From assembly GCF_031877795.1 (NCBI RefSeq), contig NC_133933.1, positions 28,569,029 through 28,633,028 on the forward strand: a stretch of 64,000 bases of DNA. Direction: 5' to 3'. The notes under the pieces were generated by a model. That model saw nothing but the letters and a program-made list of their open reading frames with translations, searched no databases and had not been told where the DNA came from. The position numbers were made by a program, and so were the translations under genes. The DNA is from Strix aluco. Lineage: Eukaryota; Chordata; Aves; Strigiformes; Strigidae. Shown here piece after piece: positions 11,967 through 24,447 of the stretch (position 1 is its first letter; each line of letters begins with the position of its first letter).

Positions 11967-14527
11967 AAAGTAAGGATGAGTGTAGAACTATCATAAACAG
12001 TAAACCCAGAAAGATCAATGTTAATATATGTGTGTATATATCTATATAATTTAGCATTTTTCTACACAGAACCCAATATAGATAAGTCTACAAATGCAAT
12101 ACCACACAAGAAGGTGACAGAAGCACTGTACAATTTAGAAATGAAAGATGTGACACTGGCTGGGTATCACAGTAGCTAGTAACGCCAGTAACTAACACTG
12201 AGTAAAGTATGTATTAGCTCTAAAGAGCTCTTCTGCAAACCTCTGGTCAGGAGCATTTCCTGAGCTCAGGCAAGGAGGCCATTTGGACCCTAGTGCACTC
12301 ATTAATGAAATTATGAATTCAATGGCTTTATGTCCCAAAGCATTCCAATAATTATTTCTAAAGCTGATGGACTGAAAAGACCCTGCTTTCTAAGCCCTAT
12401 GTGTTACAGTATGAGAGAAACTGCAGAAAATGTTTGGGGTTTTTTTTGAGCCTTCATCTAAAGAAAGTGCTTCCTCTAGTTTGATGTCAAAAAATTAGTT
12501 ATGCCCATCTAAAAGTGGAGGCTCCTTCCATTGCCAGCAAGCAAACACATAGCTCCAGAGTTAAGACCAATACCCAAGGTGTCTGGAATAACCTGCCTTC
12601 TGAAGGTGCCTCTGTCTCTGCAGAGTAGAGGCTTAAGTAACAAGCTTATACTGACACCTAGATTGCAGATGTCTGAAGGCGGTATGAATCTCACCTTTTC
12701 AATTTGAAGCTTGGATTGAAACATTTAAATAAAATTCAAGAGAGAACATTGGAAACCATGCTCTGATGCAAGTGCAACTCTGAAACTGGCCTGTGTTACA
12801 ATCTCAGAACAAGGCCTGGAACTTCTCAGGCCTTCCTGAAAGTTCATTAAATGCATTCCTGGATCTTGCCGGCCTTCTGGAAACAGAAGTGTAATAAGGA
12901 ACACACCAGCGAGGCTTTACAGGATGGAATTCAGTAGGACCAGCACCAGTATCTAGGTTTCACAGAAGGGAAGAATCCCTCCCTGAGAAAAATGCAGAGA
13001 TCAGAATTTCCACAATATTACACAAATTTGGATGCCAGTAAAACAGAGTCTTTGAATTGGATTTGACAGTCAACTATTGTAAGTAAATGAACATTAAACA
13101 AACTTCATAAAAGCCTGTAACAGTCACAGAACACAAACATTACAGGAAAAAAAAAAAAAAAGAAAGTTCTTCACAGTTAACAGCCTTGCTGAACAACCTA
13201 GAATGACACTATGTGGATTTATGCATTATTCTTATAAAGGCCTTTTTGTTTCAAACTAAAAATAAATTTTGCTTCACAGGAGCAGTTCCACAGCATGGCA
13301 TCTAAACTTCCTGACATCCAAGCTACCAGCTATTGACATAAGCTGTAGCAACAAACAACCCATGTGACGGACGATGTGCTGCTTCTCTGAAAATGTCTCA
13401 GAACTACCATATTCTTAAATGATCCCACTGAATAGAGTGCCAGTGCCCAAGGGGCATGCATCAGGCGTAGTAGAGCCAGTACAGACTAGGTTTGTAAGGA
13501 GAAACCATGAGAGAAAGTTCATGGGCCTTCAACCAATTGTTTGATGAATACAACGACTGCTATATTTGAATCTTTCAACAGTGTTTTTTTCATACTACAA
13601 CTATTCAAATATAAAGATCAGTTGTTCTTATTTACCACTTCTAGACAAGGTGCAGTATCTCTTTGAGATTCTGGGTTAGCATCTAGAACTTTATGAAACC
13701 ACTTTTTCACTCAAGAGCGTTGGTAGCAGCACTGTTTATCAGCCACTCCAGCAGAATTCCTCTGCCAATTATTTTATCTTTCTGGATATACCTTGGAGAA
13801 ACGGTTTCAGGTTAATCATTTCACAGAACAGCCTTCTTCGGAGCAATGTCCTTACCCAATTCCCTAAAGCAAACTTAAAACGCCCATCTGAACCGGCACT
13901 ATCACTTCCAAATCTATGTCTTGTATTTCTTAACACAGATTGTATTATTAAGCTTAAAAAGAGAAGTACAAAATGTTTAGACCTAATGCAAATCAGTGTT
14001 AATGCTAAACATAACTTGTAGCTAGAAAAGTTCCTGAGATACTGCTACACTTTGTCTTTCTGAAAGAGCTGGCACGAAGGAAACAGAAGACATTTATTCT
14101 AGTCCTCTATTTTACCATCTTCTGAGCATGAACCAAAAATAGAATAATAGAGATGTAATCCTAAAGAAATTATTTTCTTGTGTGCAAGATGCATAAAAAA
14201 TTAACTCAGATTCCACAGAAATAACTGCGTCAGTTATTAAGTTTGAACTCACACATACATAATTCTGTGAACAATGAAGCCTAGTTTCTCATGAATTTGT
14301 ATCTCAGTTGGGTCTCTCACATACTCTCTATGTCTAGTGAATAGTAACATAATTCTGTATCTCTCCAACAGCCTCTTCCCTCTATTGATGTTTGTTTTCA
14401 ATTACCTTTATGACTCTTACTTCCCTATCAAATGTGATTGCAATTAACTGAAAAGCAGATATGCAAAATAAGCCATGTGATTTCATCACCTCAGGAGGTC
14501 AAAATTCAGAAGTGCTTCTTGCCTTAC

Positions 14528-14653
14528 CTGTTGGTATTCCTTTTCCTTTGCCTTTATTTTCTGTTCTAAGGACTGACGAGCACTCTCAGCATTTTGTCTT
14601 TGGCAATTCAGTTCTTCTGACAATCGTTTCACCTTTTGCTCCATCATTTGGAC
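14528..14653 (-). CDS. CENPF: CENPF exon 8
   Basis: 126 bases, 42 codons, residues 347-388 (VQMMEQKVKRLSEELNC then QRQNAESARQSLEQKIK). The block QRQNAESAR.SLEQKIK is almost the same as in human CENPF. The acceptor is attatag and the donor CAG|GTAAGG. Phase 0 on both sides. Coiled coil. Confidence 0.95.
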
Positions 14654-17375
14654 CTATAATAATTTAGTTATCAATCACAAGTGTTAAAATTGCAAGTGAC
14701 ATTTTATTTAAGTTTAGATGCATTCATATAAAAAGACTGATTTCACCTACTACAGTTTTTCTAGCATTCATATAACCTACAGCGTAACTTTAGCTGGTAC
14801 CATATAAATTCTTAGCAATTCAAAGTACTAAACTCATACTTGCTATGTTAGTGAGAATACATATATAGAGAGAAAACATATATACTTTTATATATATAGT
14901 AAGGTGTACATACACACACAAAATAATAAAAACATCTTCAGAAAAATCAGTATCTTTGACAGTCTACAGAAATGTACTATAACTGACACTAAAAACAGAT
15001 TAAATATTCAATACCTCAGGTTACTATGAACTAAAGAATAATCACTAACTGCTAAACATCTACATGTTTAGACTGAAAATAACTGGATATTTCACTAATT
15101 TCAGAGTGATTCAGCACATTGATTTGGGTAGAAAAAAGAGACAACTATCTTAGTCTACTTCAACAACAAAAGAATGTTTTTCACAATTGAAACTTTAATT
15201 AAAAAAAATAATCAATAGCTGATGTTCTAGGTTAACCTCCACATTAAGGGTATATCAGCTTATTAACATAATAAACTGAATTAGATAACATTACGTTACC
15301 TAAGAGTGCAGCAATGTTCACCTAACTCCCTTAACAGAAAAATGCAGGTTTTTTTTTTCAAAACCAGCCTATTAATGCAAAATATGTACAATTTTTTTTT
15401 CCCCAGGTGGTAAGAAAAATGGCAAAGGGTGAACAGGACTCTTCTTTTCCAGCAACAAGGGCTGTTTAATGAGTTAGTGAAACAATAGTCCACCTGTGTC
15501 CTAAGAAAATAAGAAGCAGGTAGTAGTATTGGGATGTCTGGTTATTCAGCACAGACTGCAGGGATCGTTAGCTCCTGTAAGATCACATGTAAACTTGCCT
15601 GCAGAAGGGCTGCAGACCTCACAAGATGTGAATACACTTGATAGCACAGAGGAGGTGCTATGGTCAAGGTCTGTGAATAGTACTAGTGACAGAGAAGCAC
15701 ACAAGGGGTGTGTCAAAATTAAATTCAGGCTACAAGGCACAAAACTAAAACCCAGAATCCCAATGCAGTTCTACATCCGAAGCCTGCGGGGCAGGCAGAG
15801 ATCCAGTTCCAGTATGAGAAAGAAGAAACAGAATAGAAAGGAGCAACCTTCAGATGGCAGGACCAAAGGAACCTTCTGAGACAAGATGTTGCGCTGCACC
15901 TTAAGGATGGGCTGCACCTCAATTCAAATGGGGCCAGTCAGTCCTACTCCTCCTTGTCCTTCCCCAGGCATGTTCCTAGCTATATAACCTCACCCCTTCC
16001 CTTGTGCTAGATTTAATACCCCTTTGATTCCTTAGTAAAACAATTCAGCTCTCAAACCCATAGAAAATTAACAAGGCAAAATTAAATACGTAAAGTTCTT
16101 ATCATTTAGGAAGTTGAATCAGGTCATTTGGGGAACCAAATAAATGAAAAGAAAGACTTTTACAGAGGAATTGAGCTGTTAGGTTGGGTCAGCTGTCTTC
16201 CCACAAACTCACCGTGATGACAATGCCTTTATGCAGTCAATGGACTGTGTCAAGAATGTGATTTTACCTTACTCCCAAGTCAAGACTTCCCCTAAACGAG
16301 TTCCTCACAGAGCTAGCAATAGCTGAATGCTGATGCCTCTCTCAAAAGAAAGGCTGATTAATCCTCAATGTGCAAAGGTTTAAGGACCAACACAGGAGTT
16401 GTAAGAAACAGCAGTTTTCCAATATACTTAAGTATCATCTAGCGACTTGCTGACAGAGATGGGTAACAATTTCTGTACCCTGAGAAAATACACAGAAACA
16501 TCTTTTTTCCTACCCTGTAGATGAATCAAAGTAGTAGAAAAAAGCTAAAAAGATACATGGAAATATGAAGAGTCAAGGAATTATGACTTTCAAATTTGTC
16601 AAATGCTGTGAAAAAGGACTTTAGGAAGGTAATGCAGCTTCATTAAACAAGAAAAAGAGAAAACTCTTCTTACTTGTTACCATCTGCAGTTTGAATTAAA
16701 TCATTTTAACCACTGGCACTCTCTTCTTTGCATGATTATGAGCAAAAATCTGCACTATTCCATATTTTTATATGTATGCATTTAAATACACTCTGTAAAT
16801 TCTTGACTAAGCAAATTGTACTATCCTAATGGTTTTTCACTATAAATCCAAACTTCTTAGGATTAGTTCATGAAATCCTATTTAGAAACTATGTACATTC
16901 TCAATCTTGCACAGCATTTTTACCTAGATTTTATTTTACACAAGTAGTTTACAATCCAAAAACTATGCCCCCACAACATTATGTAGTATAGGCAACAGAT
17001 ACTGATTTTTAGCCAAAGTTGCATGACAGTCTATTTAAGGTCAGAACTTGCCACCAGATGTCATTGTTGCTCTATGAAACTTGATCAGAAAATATTTTTC
17101 AGAATTCCAGTCAATCTTGCCCAGGGATGAAAAATATTTCTTCAGGTGGTATAAGAACCTTCCAGAAAATGGGTGAATGCTTACGAGTATTTACATTTTT
17201 ACAGGTAATACACATCAAATGAACATATATTTCTCAAAACTTGATTCTCAGCAAATGCTCAAGAAACTTATATGAGAACCTTGGTTCTTACAAAAATGGC
17301 TGAAGACTGACACAGATTAATACTGGGAATGAATTGTAAGGACAGTCAGAAGAAGTGTGATGCAACACATTTTAC
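14654..17375 (-). other. CENPF: CENPF intron 7
   Basis: GT-AG intron. It has TA-rich microsatellite DNA near 14,860-14,925. A segment at about 15,500-16,030 has less AT and a TATATAA box-like motif (about 15,980) and looks like an old inserted element that I could not classify. The 116-codon plus-strand ORF at 15,529 in it has no recognisable product. Confidence 0.75.
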
Positions 17376-17578
17376 CTGTGTGGCAGCTTGATCAAATTGT
17401 GTTCTCATGTGAGTCAGTTTATCTCTGGTTTTGTTCAGAACTTTATCCTTCTCTGTTAATTCCAACTTCATTCTGTCCAGCTGCAGTTCAGTCTCTTGAT
17501 GTTTATTCATATGGGATTTCATCACTTTCTCTTGAGTTTGCAGTTGTTGTTCTAGGTCTTTAACAGTGGAATTTAACT
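17376..17578 (-). CDS. CENPF: CENPF exon 7
   Basis: 203 bases. The first two complete Glu-279, followed by residues 280-346. The translation includes VKDLEQQLQTQEKVMKSH, MKLELTEKDKVLNKTRDKL and FDQAATQ, parallel to human ELRLQGHEKEMK, VELIEKEKVLNKCRDEL and YDQASTK. The acceptor is aattcag and the donor CAG|GTAAAA. Phase 1 in, phase 0 out. Coiled coil within the N-terminal microtubule-binding third of the protein. Confidence 0.95.
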
Positions 17579-19136
17579 CTGAATTTTAAAAACAGTAAAG
17601 ATTAAGAATACTTTCTGCTTTGAAAGGTACATCTTCCAGGTACTCAAATTTCCAAGTGTCTACACATTCTAAAATATTTAGTATGTTTGATAACAACCCA
17701 AGTTCCTGACGCAGGCAGACACACTGTAAAACGTTCAGCAAGCTAAAACAAAAGTTTCAAGACTCTTCTACTACTACATCAATGACTAAAACTATCAAGA
17801 CCAAAAGACAGCTGACTAAATCAATGATTTCCACTTTGTAATATATGAGAACACAGCAAAATGCAAGGTCAGGCACAAACGCTGTAAAGGCAAAGACAGT
17901 TTGTTCCTCTGATGGTTTGTTTTTGTTTGTGTTGTTGTTTTTAAACACACAGAAATATGTCACTTGACATATCTATTTTATTTTTTTTTTATTATTTTTA
18001 AAAGGAAAGAGATCCACTACAAACATTTGTTTGGGAAAACTGTGAGCCTCTGCTTCCAAGCCAAGAGGCTTTTCAGCTATTGGGCATCTGTAAATACAGT
18101 ATTTTATATTTTAATCTTTCTTCCTGTCCCAAAGCAGCATACATGTAAAGCAAAACCAACCAATCTTGTCCCAATATATCAGTAAGAGTTTACCTTCCAA
18201 AATCACAACATAATTTTGCAGTAGAAAACATTAGTCAGCCACAGGGAGTGTTATCCAGGATTACTATTATCTGGTAATTCTTTTTGTTAAAAACACCCCT
18301 GTCTTTCTGCTGCTGAATTTCTATGGCTTCCAAGTTGAAAATGCTGCCTAGATTGATGTTTTACATATAGGTATTTGAATAAACAGTTTGGAGAGTGCAG
18401 GAACTTGTAAAATAGTTCTACAGGAGACAGTTAGTGGAAAAGCTGACCCAAATAGTAGGTTTAAGTAAATGTTCACCAAATCCACAACAAACCAACTATT
18501 TGCTCTCTTCTCACAATGAGATATCAGGAATGAGTATTTCTTCATGTCAGTACATATAATACAAGATCATATCTTGCTTTTTCATTGTACTTTTCACATC
18601 ATACTTCATTCTGTGCTTCCAGGAACACCCATTATGACCAACTCAGTTATGCATTAAGCGTGTTCAATCAATGAATTTTTAATACAGGTATTGCTCAGCC
18701 ATAAATCTCAAGAGTCATAAAAAAATTAAGAAACCAATATAATTGAATTTAACAGTGAGATGTAATGAAATCCTGAAGAGTTTTTTAACTCTGTTTTAAA
18801 AGAACTGTTCCATAAGCAATGCAATTATTGGAGAAGGCCATTTTCCTTTTATATGATGTCCCCTACCCACTCCTAAAATACAAACTCTTCCCTTCTAACT
18901 CTCACACCCTTTATGTAAAAGATACCACAGCTTGTAGATAATCTCTATGTACTGGCTGATCATTGAAAATACACACACCAGCAGCCAGCTGGGCTAGCTG
19001 CCAAAGGCAACAACAGGTATCTTTCTCTTTTCCTCACTAAAGCACTAATTTCAATACCTCTCTTCTATCCACCCACCAGCTTTCATGAAACCATATAGGA
19101 GACTGCCTCTGGGTTTTAAAGAAATGTATCAGATAC
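17579..19136 (-). other. CENPF: CENPF intron 6
   Basis: GT-AG intron of 1.6 kb with AT-rich DNA and T runs near 17,978. Nothing else was recognised. Confidence 0.8.
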
Positions 19137-19404
19137 CTTGGTTCTGTGCTCTTAGCTGGATCATTAATGAAGAATTACAATGCTCAGCAAAGCTGTTGTC
19201 AAACTCGTTCTTCTCCGATATTATACTAGAATTTGTTTCTTTTTCCCATGGAAAAGAGGATGTTGTAGAACTTCCCCTTGCAGGTGTTTCTTGATTTCTA
19301 GATGGCGTCTTTTCTTGTTGCCATGAAAACACAGATGAGGAAGCCTGATGCCGAGCAATCTCCCTGTGACTCAAACAGCTTTGAGGATGAGGGTGATTTA
19401 TTTT
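19137..19404 (-). CDS. CENPF: CENPF exon 6 (conserved non-coiled block with TP sites)
   Basis: 268 bases, residues 190-278 plus one base of codon 279. Unlike its neighbours this exon is not coiled coil. It is rich in S, T, P, N and W. The block EIARHQASSSVFSWQQEKTP is almost identical to human CENPF and is the best single identifier of the gene. It is followed by further T-P sites (EKTPS, QETPARG) and ends IQLRAQNQ, matching human LDQLKAQNQ. The T-P sites are candidate proline-directed kinase sites (inference), fitting a protein regulated in mitosis. The acceptor ggacacag is preceded by a T-rich tract, and the donor is CAAG|GTATCT. Phase 0 in, phase 1 out. Confidence 0.96.
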
Positions 19405-22166
19405 CTGTGTCCAAGAAAAAAAGGATCTACCTTTATACAGCTCCATATCCAACATATAACAAAATAATTACTTCATTAAGTAGATAATAGGTCATGGTCA
19501 TTTTACATTTTTATAACATCACATCATTCACCAGTGCAAACTACCAATTCATATATTTGGTTTTTATACTAGATAAATTAAATAACTTTAGCCCAAGTAT
19601 CCAAGAATAGCTGATACTTATAAACACAAACCAGGATCTCCAAAAAAGTAGCTCAATCTGTGTATCTTTATAAGTAACATACACAGATATTTGTCTTTTT
19701 CAAGAGAGATCCCATCATTTACTTCCTACATTTTTACAGGCAACTGCTGACACAAGTAAGCTGCAAGAAATACAGAAGTCTAGACTATACTTATCTGATA
19801 CGTGACCCACATTTTTCTTTTCTGGACAAACACAGGTAAATTCAGAAGAGACTGATTTATTTAAACTTATACACACAGAATACCCCCAAATTGCAATAAT
19901 AAAATATGCCAGGTACCAGTTTTCAGCCTGTTCCTACAGAAAAATTTAACAGAGGCAAAATACTAGGGTTTTTTTCTCCTTAAGTGGAAAAAAAACCCCT
20001 CGAACAATAAAGCCCCCATTGTATTTTTTAACTGGATTTTCAAATGCCTCTCATTTGAATTCATTTTTTTAAAAAACTAAAGCCCTAAACCAGGTAATAG
20101 CCAGTGTGACTTCCTAGTCCAACTAGAGAATATGTTATGCAGAAACAGCTGAGATAAGACCAGAAATCTATATAGTCCAGAATATTTTGTCCAATCCTGT
20201 AAAGGAACTTGTTCATATATAAAGAGCATAAAATCCTAACCATGCACATAGTAATCATTCCCTTTATATGCCATTTAAATTTACAGAGTTTCTGAGACAA
20301 AAGTTTGAATCCATGAAATTAAGCGGAATTAATAATCACTTTTAGTGAAATCCTTTACATGTACTTTCTCCTTTGGATCTGTTTGCATTTTGGCCTTCTT
20401 ACAATGCTCTGTGACAAAGAGTTCTGCCACTTAACACAGTACAGTGTAATAAAACAGTTTTTGTTCTGAGACTGCAGAGCTGGTACTGTAAGCATGCCTT
20501 ATGAAAAATAGGAAAATGACCATTCCCTGTTCCCTCTCTCGATCCTCACTCATCTTTGTACCATCAACTTCTACCATATCTGTTTGGAGAGGGGATGAAC
20601 AGAATTTGCAAGGAATATTCAAGATGTGAGAGCCATTTGGCTATATATGGGCAAAGAATATTTTCTCATTAGTTCTTAATTATTTTCTAAAAAAAAAAAA
20701 CAAACAAACAACTTTTTCATCATTGCTGAACACAACATTGAAGTTATCAGACAACTAGCCACAATAATTGCTGAACTGCTTCCTGGAATCATTTCATTAA
20801 ATTTGGAGCCTGAATGTACCAGGTATGCATTGTTCAGATTATGTTTTCCAGATGCATTAGTTCAGTGTAAAATAAAAAAAAAAAAGTGAATTTTACTTAC
20901 CATCTTAATTATTGCATTTATCTAGTATTACAAAATACTGTGTGGTCTTCAACCATATTATTAAACTCTTTTTCAGATCACTAATTAATATGCTGAATAG
21001 CAGAGTTTTCTTTACCAATCCTTTTCAGGCTCCACGGTTGATAATTCCCTACCTGTAAAAACTGACCATTTATTGCCACTGCCCTCAATCTTTACCTTTA
21101 AATTCACAAGAACTCCTCCTTACCAAAACTGTTTTGTTTTTTCAGTGTTTTGTGGATATCCAACGATATTACACTGAGTCACACTTAACTCACACATTCT
21201 CTAATTTGTTCTTCAAAAAAACAAAAACTCTGAAGACGTGTGAGGCATGATTTCCCTTTACAAATAAATGGTTCATCTGTTCTTCATACACCATACCTAC
21301 ATATGCATCAATAACTGTATTGCTTTAAGTTTGTAACAATTTGCCCAGGACAAAAAGTTGGCCCGACAAAACCACGTTTCCAGAAATCAGCACTGTAAGC
21401 TTTTTTTAAAAAAAATGGCATCATCCTTATTTCATTCTTCTCTTGACACTGGAAAGTGACAACTTGCACATCACAGTGATTCAGCAGTCCCACACTACAG
21501 TGCCCTACCAATTCATGGGTAAATATTATCTGTATCTGGTGATTTTTTTTTAATTACTATTCATTTTATCAATCTATTTTAAGACTACTTCTGACTTTCC
21601 AATTTGAGCCTGTGCCATAGATTCAACCCCAACAAAGAAAGGCTCTGATACAGAAAACTTCCTACGCCTTTATATAGTAGATACCAAATAAAAAAAATTA
21701 TTTCAGTTTCTCTGCAATGGCCCTGTTTTTCTTGAGGGCTTTCACACCTATTGGCCTCAGAGATTCCCTAATGCAGTCCCTAATACTTTTGTGTTTGAAA
21801 AATTTACTAGTTTTTATTTGCTAGGCAAGTTATTTCCATAATCATTTCAAGGCTATTTAATTATCCTATCATATTTAACTTGGCAAAACTGACACTGCTT
21901 TCTCTTGTCCTTGCTTGCACGAGTCTTCCAGTTTTTGAAGGATGTGTTCTCATTTTTATCCTTTGCTATTCAATTATGCTGGCTTTTCTGGATTCTCCAA
22001 GATTACTTCTGAATGGTAGTACACACAGATTAATTATCTTTTTTTTTCCCCCCAATTGATGTACAATACGTACAATATATTTCACTAGTTTTCCACTCCA
22101 TTTTCCAAGTTCCCTCAGTAGTTACTTTCTTATATATCACACATGCCCTTCTTAAGAGATACTTAC
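19405..22166 (-). other. CENPF: CENPF intron 5
   Basis: GT-AG intron of 2.8 kb, AT-rich with short A and T runs. No exon or identifiable mobile element was found. Confidence 0.8.
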
Positions 22167-22258
22167 CTTAACCTGGATGGTTCTCAGTTCTAATTCTAGC
22201 TTTTTTCTTTCTTGTACTTCTTTCTTGTATTTTTCTTCTAGTTCTTCAAACTTAGCAT
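22167..22258 (-). CDS. CENPF: CENPF exon 5
   Basis: 92 bases. Two bases complete Asp-159, followed by residues 160-189 (AKFEELEEKYKKEVQERKKL, then ELELRTIQVK). This parallels human SKYEDLKEKYNKEVEERKRL. The acceptor is tttgtag and the donor AAG|GTAAGT, a near-perfect consensus. Phase 1 in, phase 0 out. Coiled coil. Confidence 0.94.
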
Positions 22259-24331
22259 CTACAAAGACATTACAAATACTTCGTCATAATCTAATTTAGT
22301 ACATAGGTAATCATTCCTAGCCTATTGCTATCACAGGAATAATAAAATGAACAGCTATCAGAAGTGTCAGATTGTGAGAAAGAAACAACAGTATATACAA
22401 TATGGTCAGTAATTTAGGACCTCAAAAGTACACTGGTGGGATACCTGGAATTTGATATTAGAATGAAAACACAACTGTTAAAAGTAAGGATCTAATGCCA
22501 GAATTATTTTTTTTTAATCTCTCTCAAAAATATGTGTGTATATATAATATAGACATTAAAAAATATATAACTTAGATGTATTACATTATATCCACACACA
22601 CATATAGATTAGATACTTTTTTAAAAAAAGTTTTCCTACCAACAGCACAACAGCATTAATATTACTAAGAAATGACCAGAAAATAAGGCTGGATCTTTTC
22701 AAGTTCCTTTCAAATGCAATAGGAATTGGACAAAGAATTTATTTAGAATTCTTCCACTGAAACTCTAAGAGGAACATATTAGTCCAAAGCAAAAGCCTTG
22801 CTTCCCTTTTCTTGAATTTGTATACAATTCTACAACGCTCTTGGGAAAGTTCTAGAACTAGAATACTTAGTAGCATTCTAGGGAGCAGCTAAGGGAGGCA
22901 GTTGTCCCACTCTACACTGCACTGTGGAGCCCCACCTCAAGCACTGTGTGCAGTTTTCGGTGCCTCGACATCAAACTATTAGGGTGGGTCCACAGGAGGG
23001 CAACCAAGATGGTGAAAGGTCTCGAGGGCAAGACTTATGAGGAGCAGCTGAGGTCACTTGGTTTGTTCAGCTTGGAGAAGAGAAGGCTGAGGGGTGACCT
23101 CATCACAGGCTACAGCTTCCTCAAGGACAGGGGTGGGGGGAGATGCTGATCTCCTCTCTCTGGTGACCAGTGATAGGACATGAGGAAATGGAATGAAGCT
23201 GCGTCAGGGGAAGTTCAGATTGGACATTAGGGAAAGGTTCTTCACTGAGAGGGTGGTCAGTCCCTGGAACAAGCTCCCCAGGGAAGTGGTCATAGCACTA
23301 AGTCTGTCAGAGTTCAAGGAGCATCTGGATGACGCTCTTAGTCATATGATTTAGTTTTAGGTAGTCCTGCGTGGAGCAAGTTGAACTCAATAACCCTTAT
23401 GGGTCCCTTCCAATTTGAGATATTCTATGATCTTAAAGAATTTAATATTTCAGCTTTCAAAGGAAAAAACCTCCCCAGCAATACCATTTTAAATACAGTT
23501 AAATCATTTCAATCTAATCCCCATTTCAGGAGTGCCATGCTTAGTGGAATGCTTGACATTGCCACTACTGTACCCCTTTTCAGATACATATAAAGAAATT
23601 AAAAGGAATAAGAGTGCAAGAAAGTATCTCAGATTTCCCCTCAGAGTAAGACTGAGATGCCAAACTCAACGTTTCTTCACAGCAAAGCAAGATATAAACA
23701 GCATGCATAATATGGAACCCATCAAAGTTTTTCAGCATAGACAGCACAAGGGTGTCTGGCTACAGAAAAGTTTTCCAGTTAAAGAAACTTCCTTTTGCTT
23801 TTCCAGTTCATTTAAATATTTTAAAGCTATTTGATGTCACTAATTTGAAGATAGAAGTGATACTTTGAAATGGATACAGTGCATAAATTGTGCACATTAT
23901 CATGCACAATAATAGACTAAATAAAAAAGAATTTTCTCAAGGAATAACACATGTGACTGTTGACTGAACTTTAGTTAAAGTACCTGTGGTACGTGAAGGA
24001 AGAAATTTGTTCTTCACTCCATGAAGGGAAAAGCTGACACTAGGAACAGGCATTAAAAAAATTGCTGCAGTCTGTTGATGGATATTCCTATTACTATTCC
24101 ATGTCCATCAACATAGTGCTGAAAAGATGTAATATTTTCAATAAATGTTCATTCTGCAACTAATAATTTTTAAACTTGGAACCTATGATGCTATGAATTA
24201 GACACTCTCATAATAAGCTATATAATAGGGACTAGGCAACTCAGTACAAGTGTAATGTTCAAAATACTTCTCCACCTTCCAAGAAAACTGACAGTTAACT
24301 ACCTGTGCTAGAGGAAGAAAAAATATTTTAC
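22259..24331 (-). other. CENPF: CENPF intron 4 (contains CR1)
   Basis: GT-AG intron holding the CR1 fragment at 22,865-23,440 and AT-rich microsatellite DNA at about 22,535-22,625. The remainder is unremarkable. Confidence 0.8.
22865..23440 (+). mobile_element. CR1 LINE, 5'-truncated 3' end
   Basis: About 575 bp of the 3' end of a chicken-repeat-1 type non-LTR retrotransposon in plus orientation, antisense to CENPF. The order of hallmarks is right: a reverse-transcriptase tail with [13 protein letters not shown] and [20 protein letters not shown] in the plus frame near 22,990-23,100, then the conserved 3' untranslated part (attggacattagggaaagg; ggtcagtccctggaacaag) and the ATTCTATGATC end at about 23,424. 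There is no poly-A tail, as expected for CR1. Frame breaks and truncation make it inactive. It marks the genome as sauropsid, most likely avian. Confidence 0.93.
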
Positions 24332-24447
24332 CGTTATGACTTTGAACTGGTGTTAAAGGAGTAGTAGAACTTTTCTGTGGAGTGCCACTGAATGATAAGT
24401 CTCCTGCAATCGATGTTTGCTGACTTCTCTCAAGCTCACATTTGTAT
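24332..24447 (-). CDS. CENPF: CENPF exon 4
   Basis: 116 bases. One base completes Arg-120, followed by residues 121-158 and the first base of codon 159. YKCELERSQQ matches human CKSELERSQQ, and GTPQKSSTTPLTPVQ matches human NTPQKIFTTPLTPSQ. The three T-P sites sit in a short non-coiled linker and are candidate mitotic kinase sites (inference). The acceptor is tgaacag and the donor ACG|GTAAAA. Phase 2 in, phase 1 out. Confidence 0.95.

Larger units (their letters stand above)
9803..14527 (-). other. CENPF: CENPF intron 8 (contains solo LTR)
   Basis: The largest CENPF intron in the window (4.7 kb). About a fifth of it is the endogenous retrovirus LTR at 10,975-11,961, inserted antisense to the gene. 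The stretch 12,230-12,960 has a different texture (richer in CCT/AGG) and may be an old repeat I could not name. The rest shows nothing recognisable. Confidence 0.8.

Noticed and set aside
11202..11996. Overlapping ORFs of 60-99 codons inside the LTR
   Set aside because: LTRs do not normally encode protein. The ORFs run on both strands over the G-rich part and show no gag, pol or env similarity.
12230..12960. CCT/AGG-rich stretch in CENPF intron 8 suspected to be a reverse-oriented old LINE
   Set aside because: No landmark of a known family could be aligned with confidence, so it is only noted as unclassified intron sequence.
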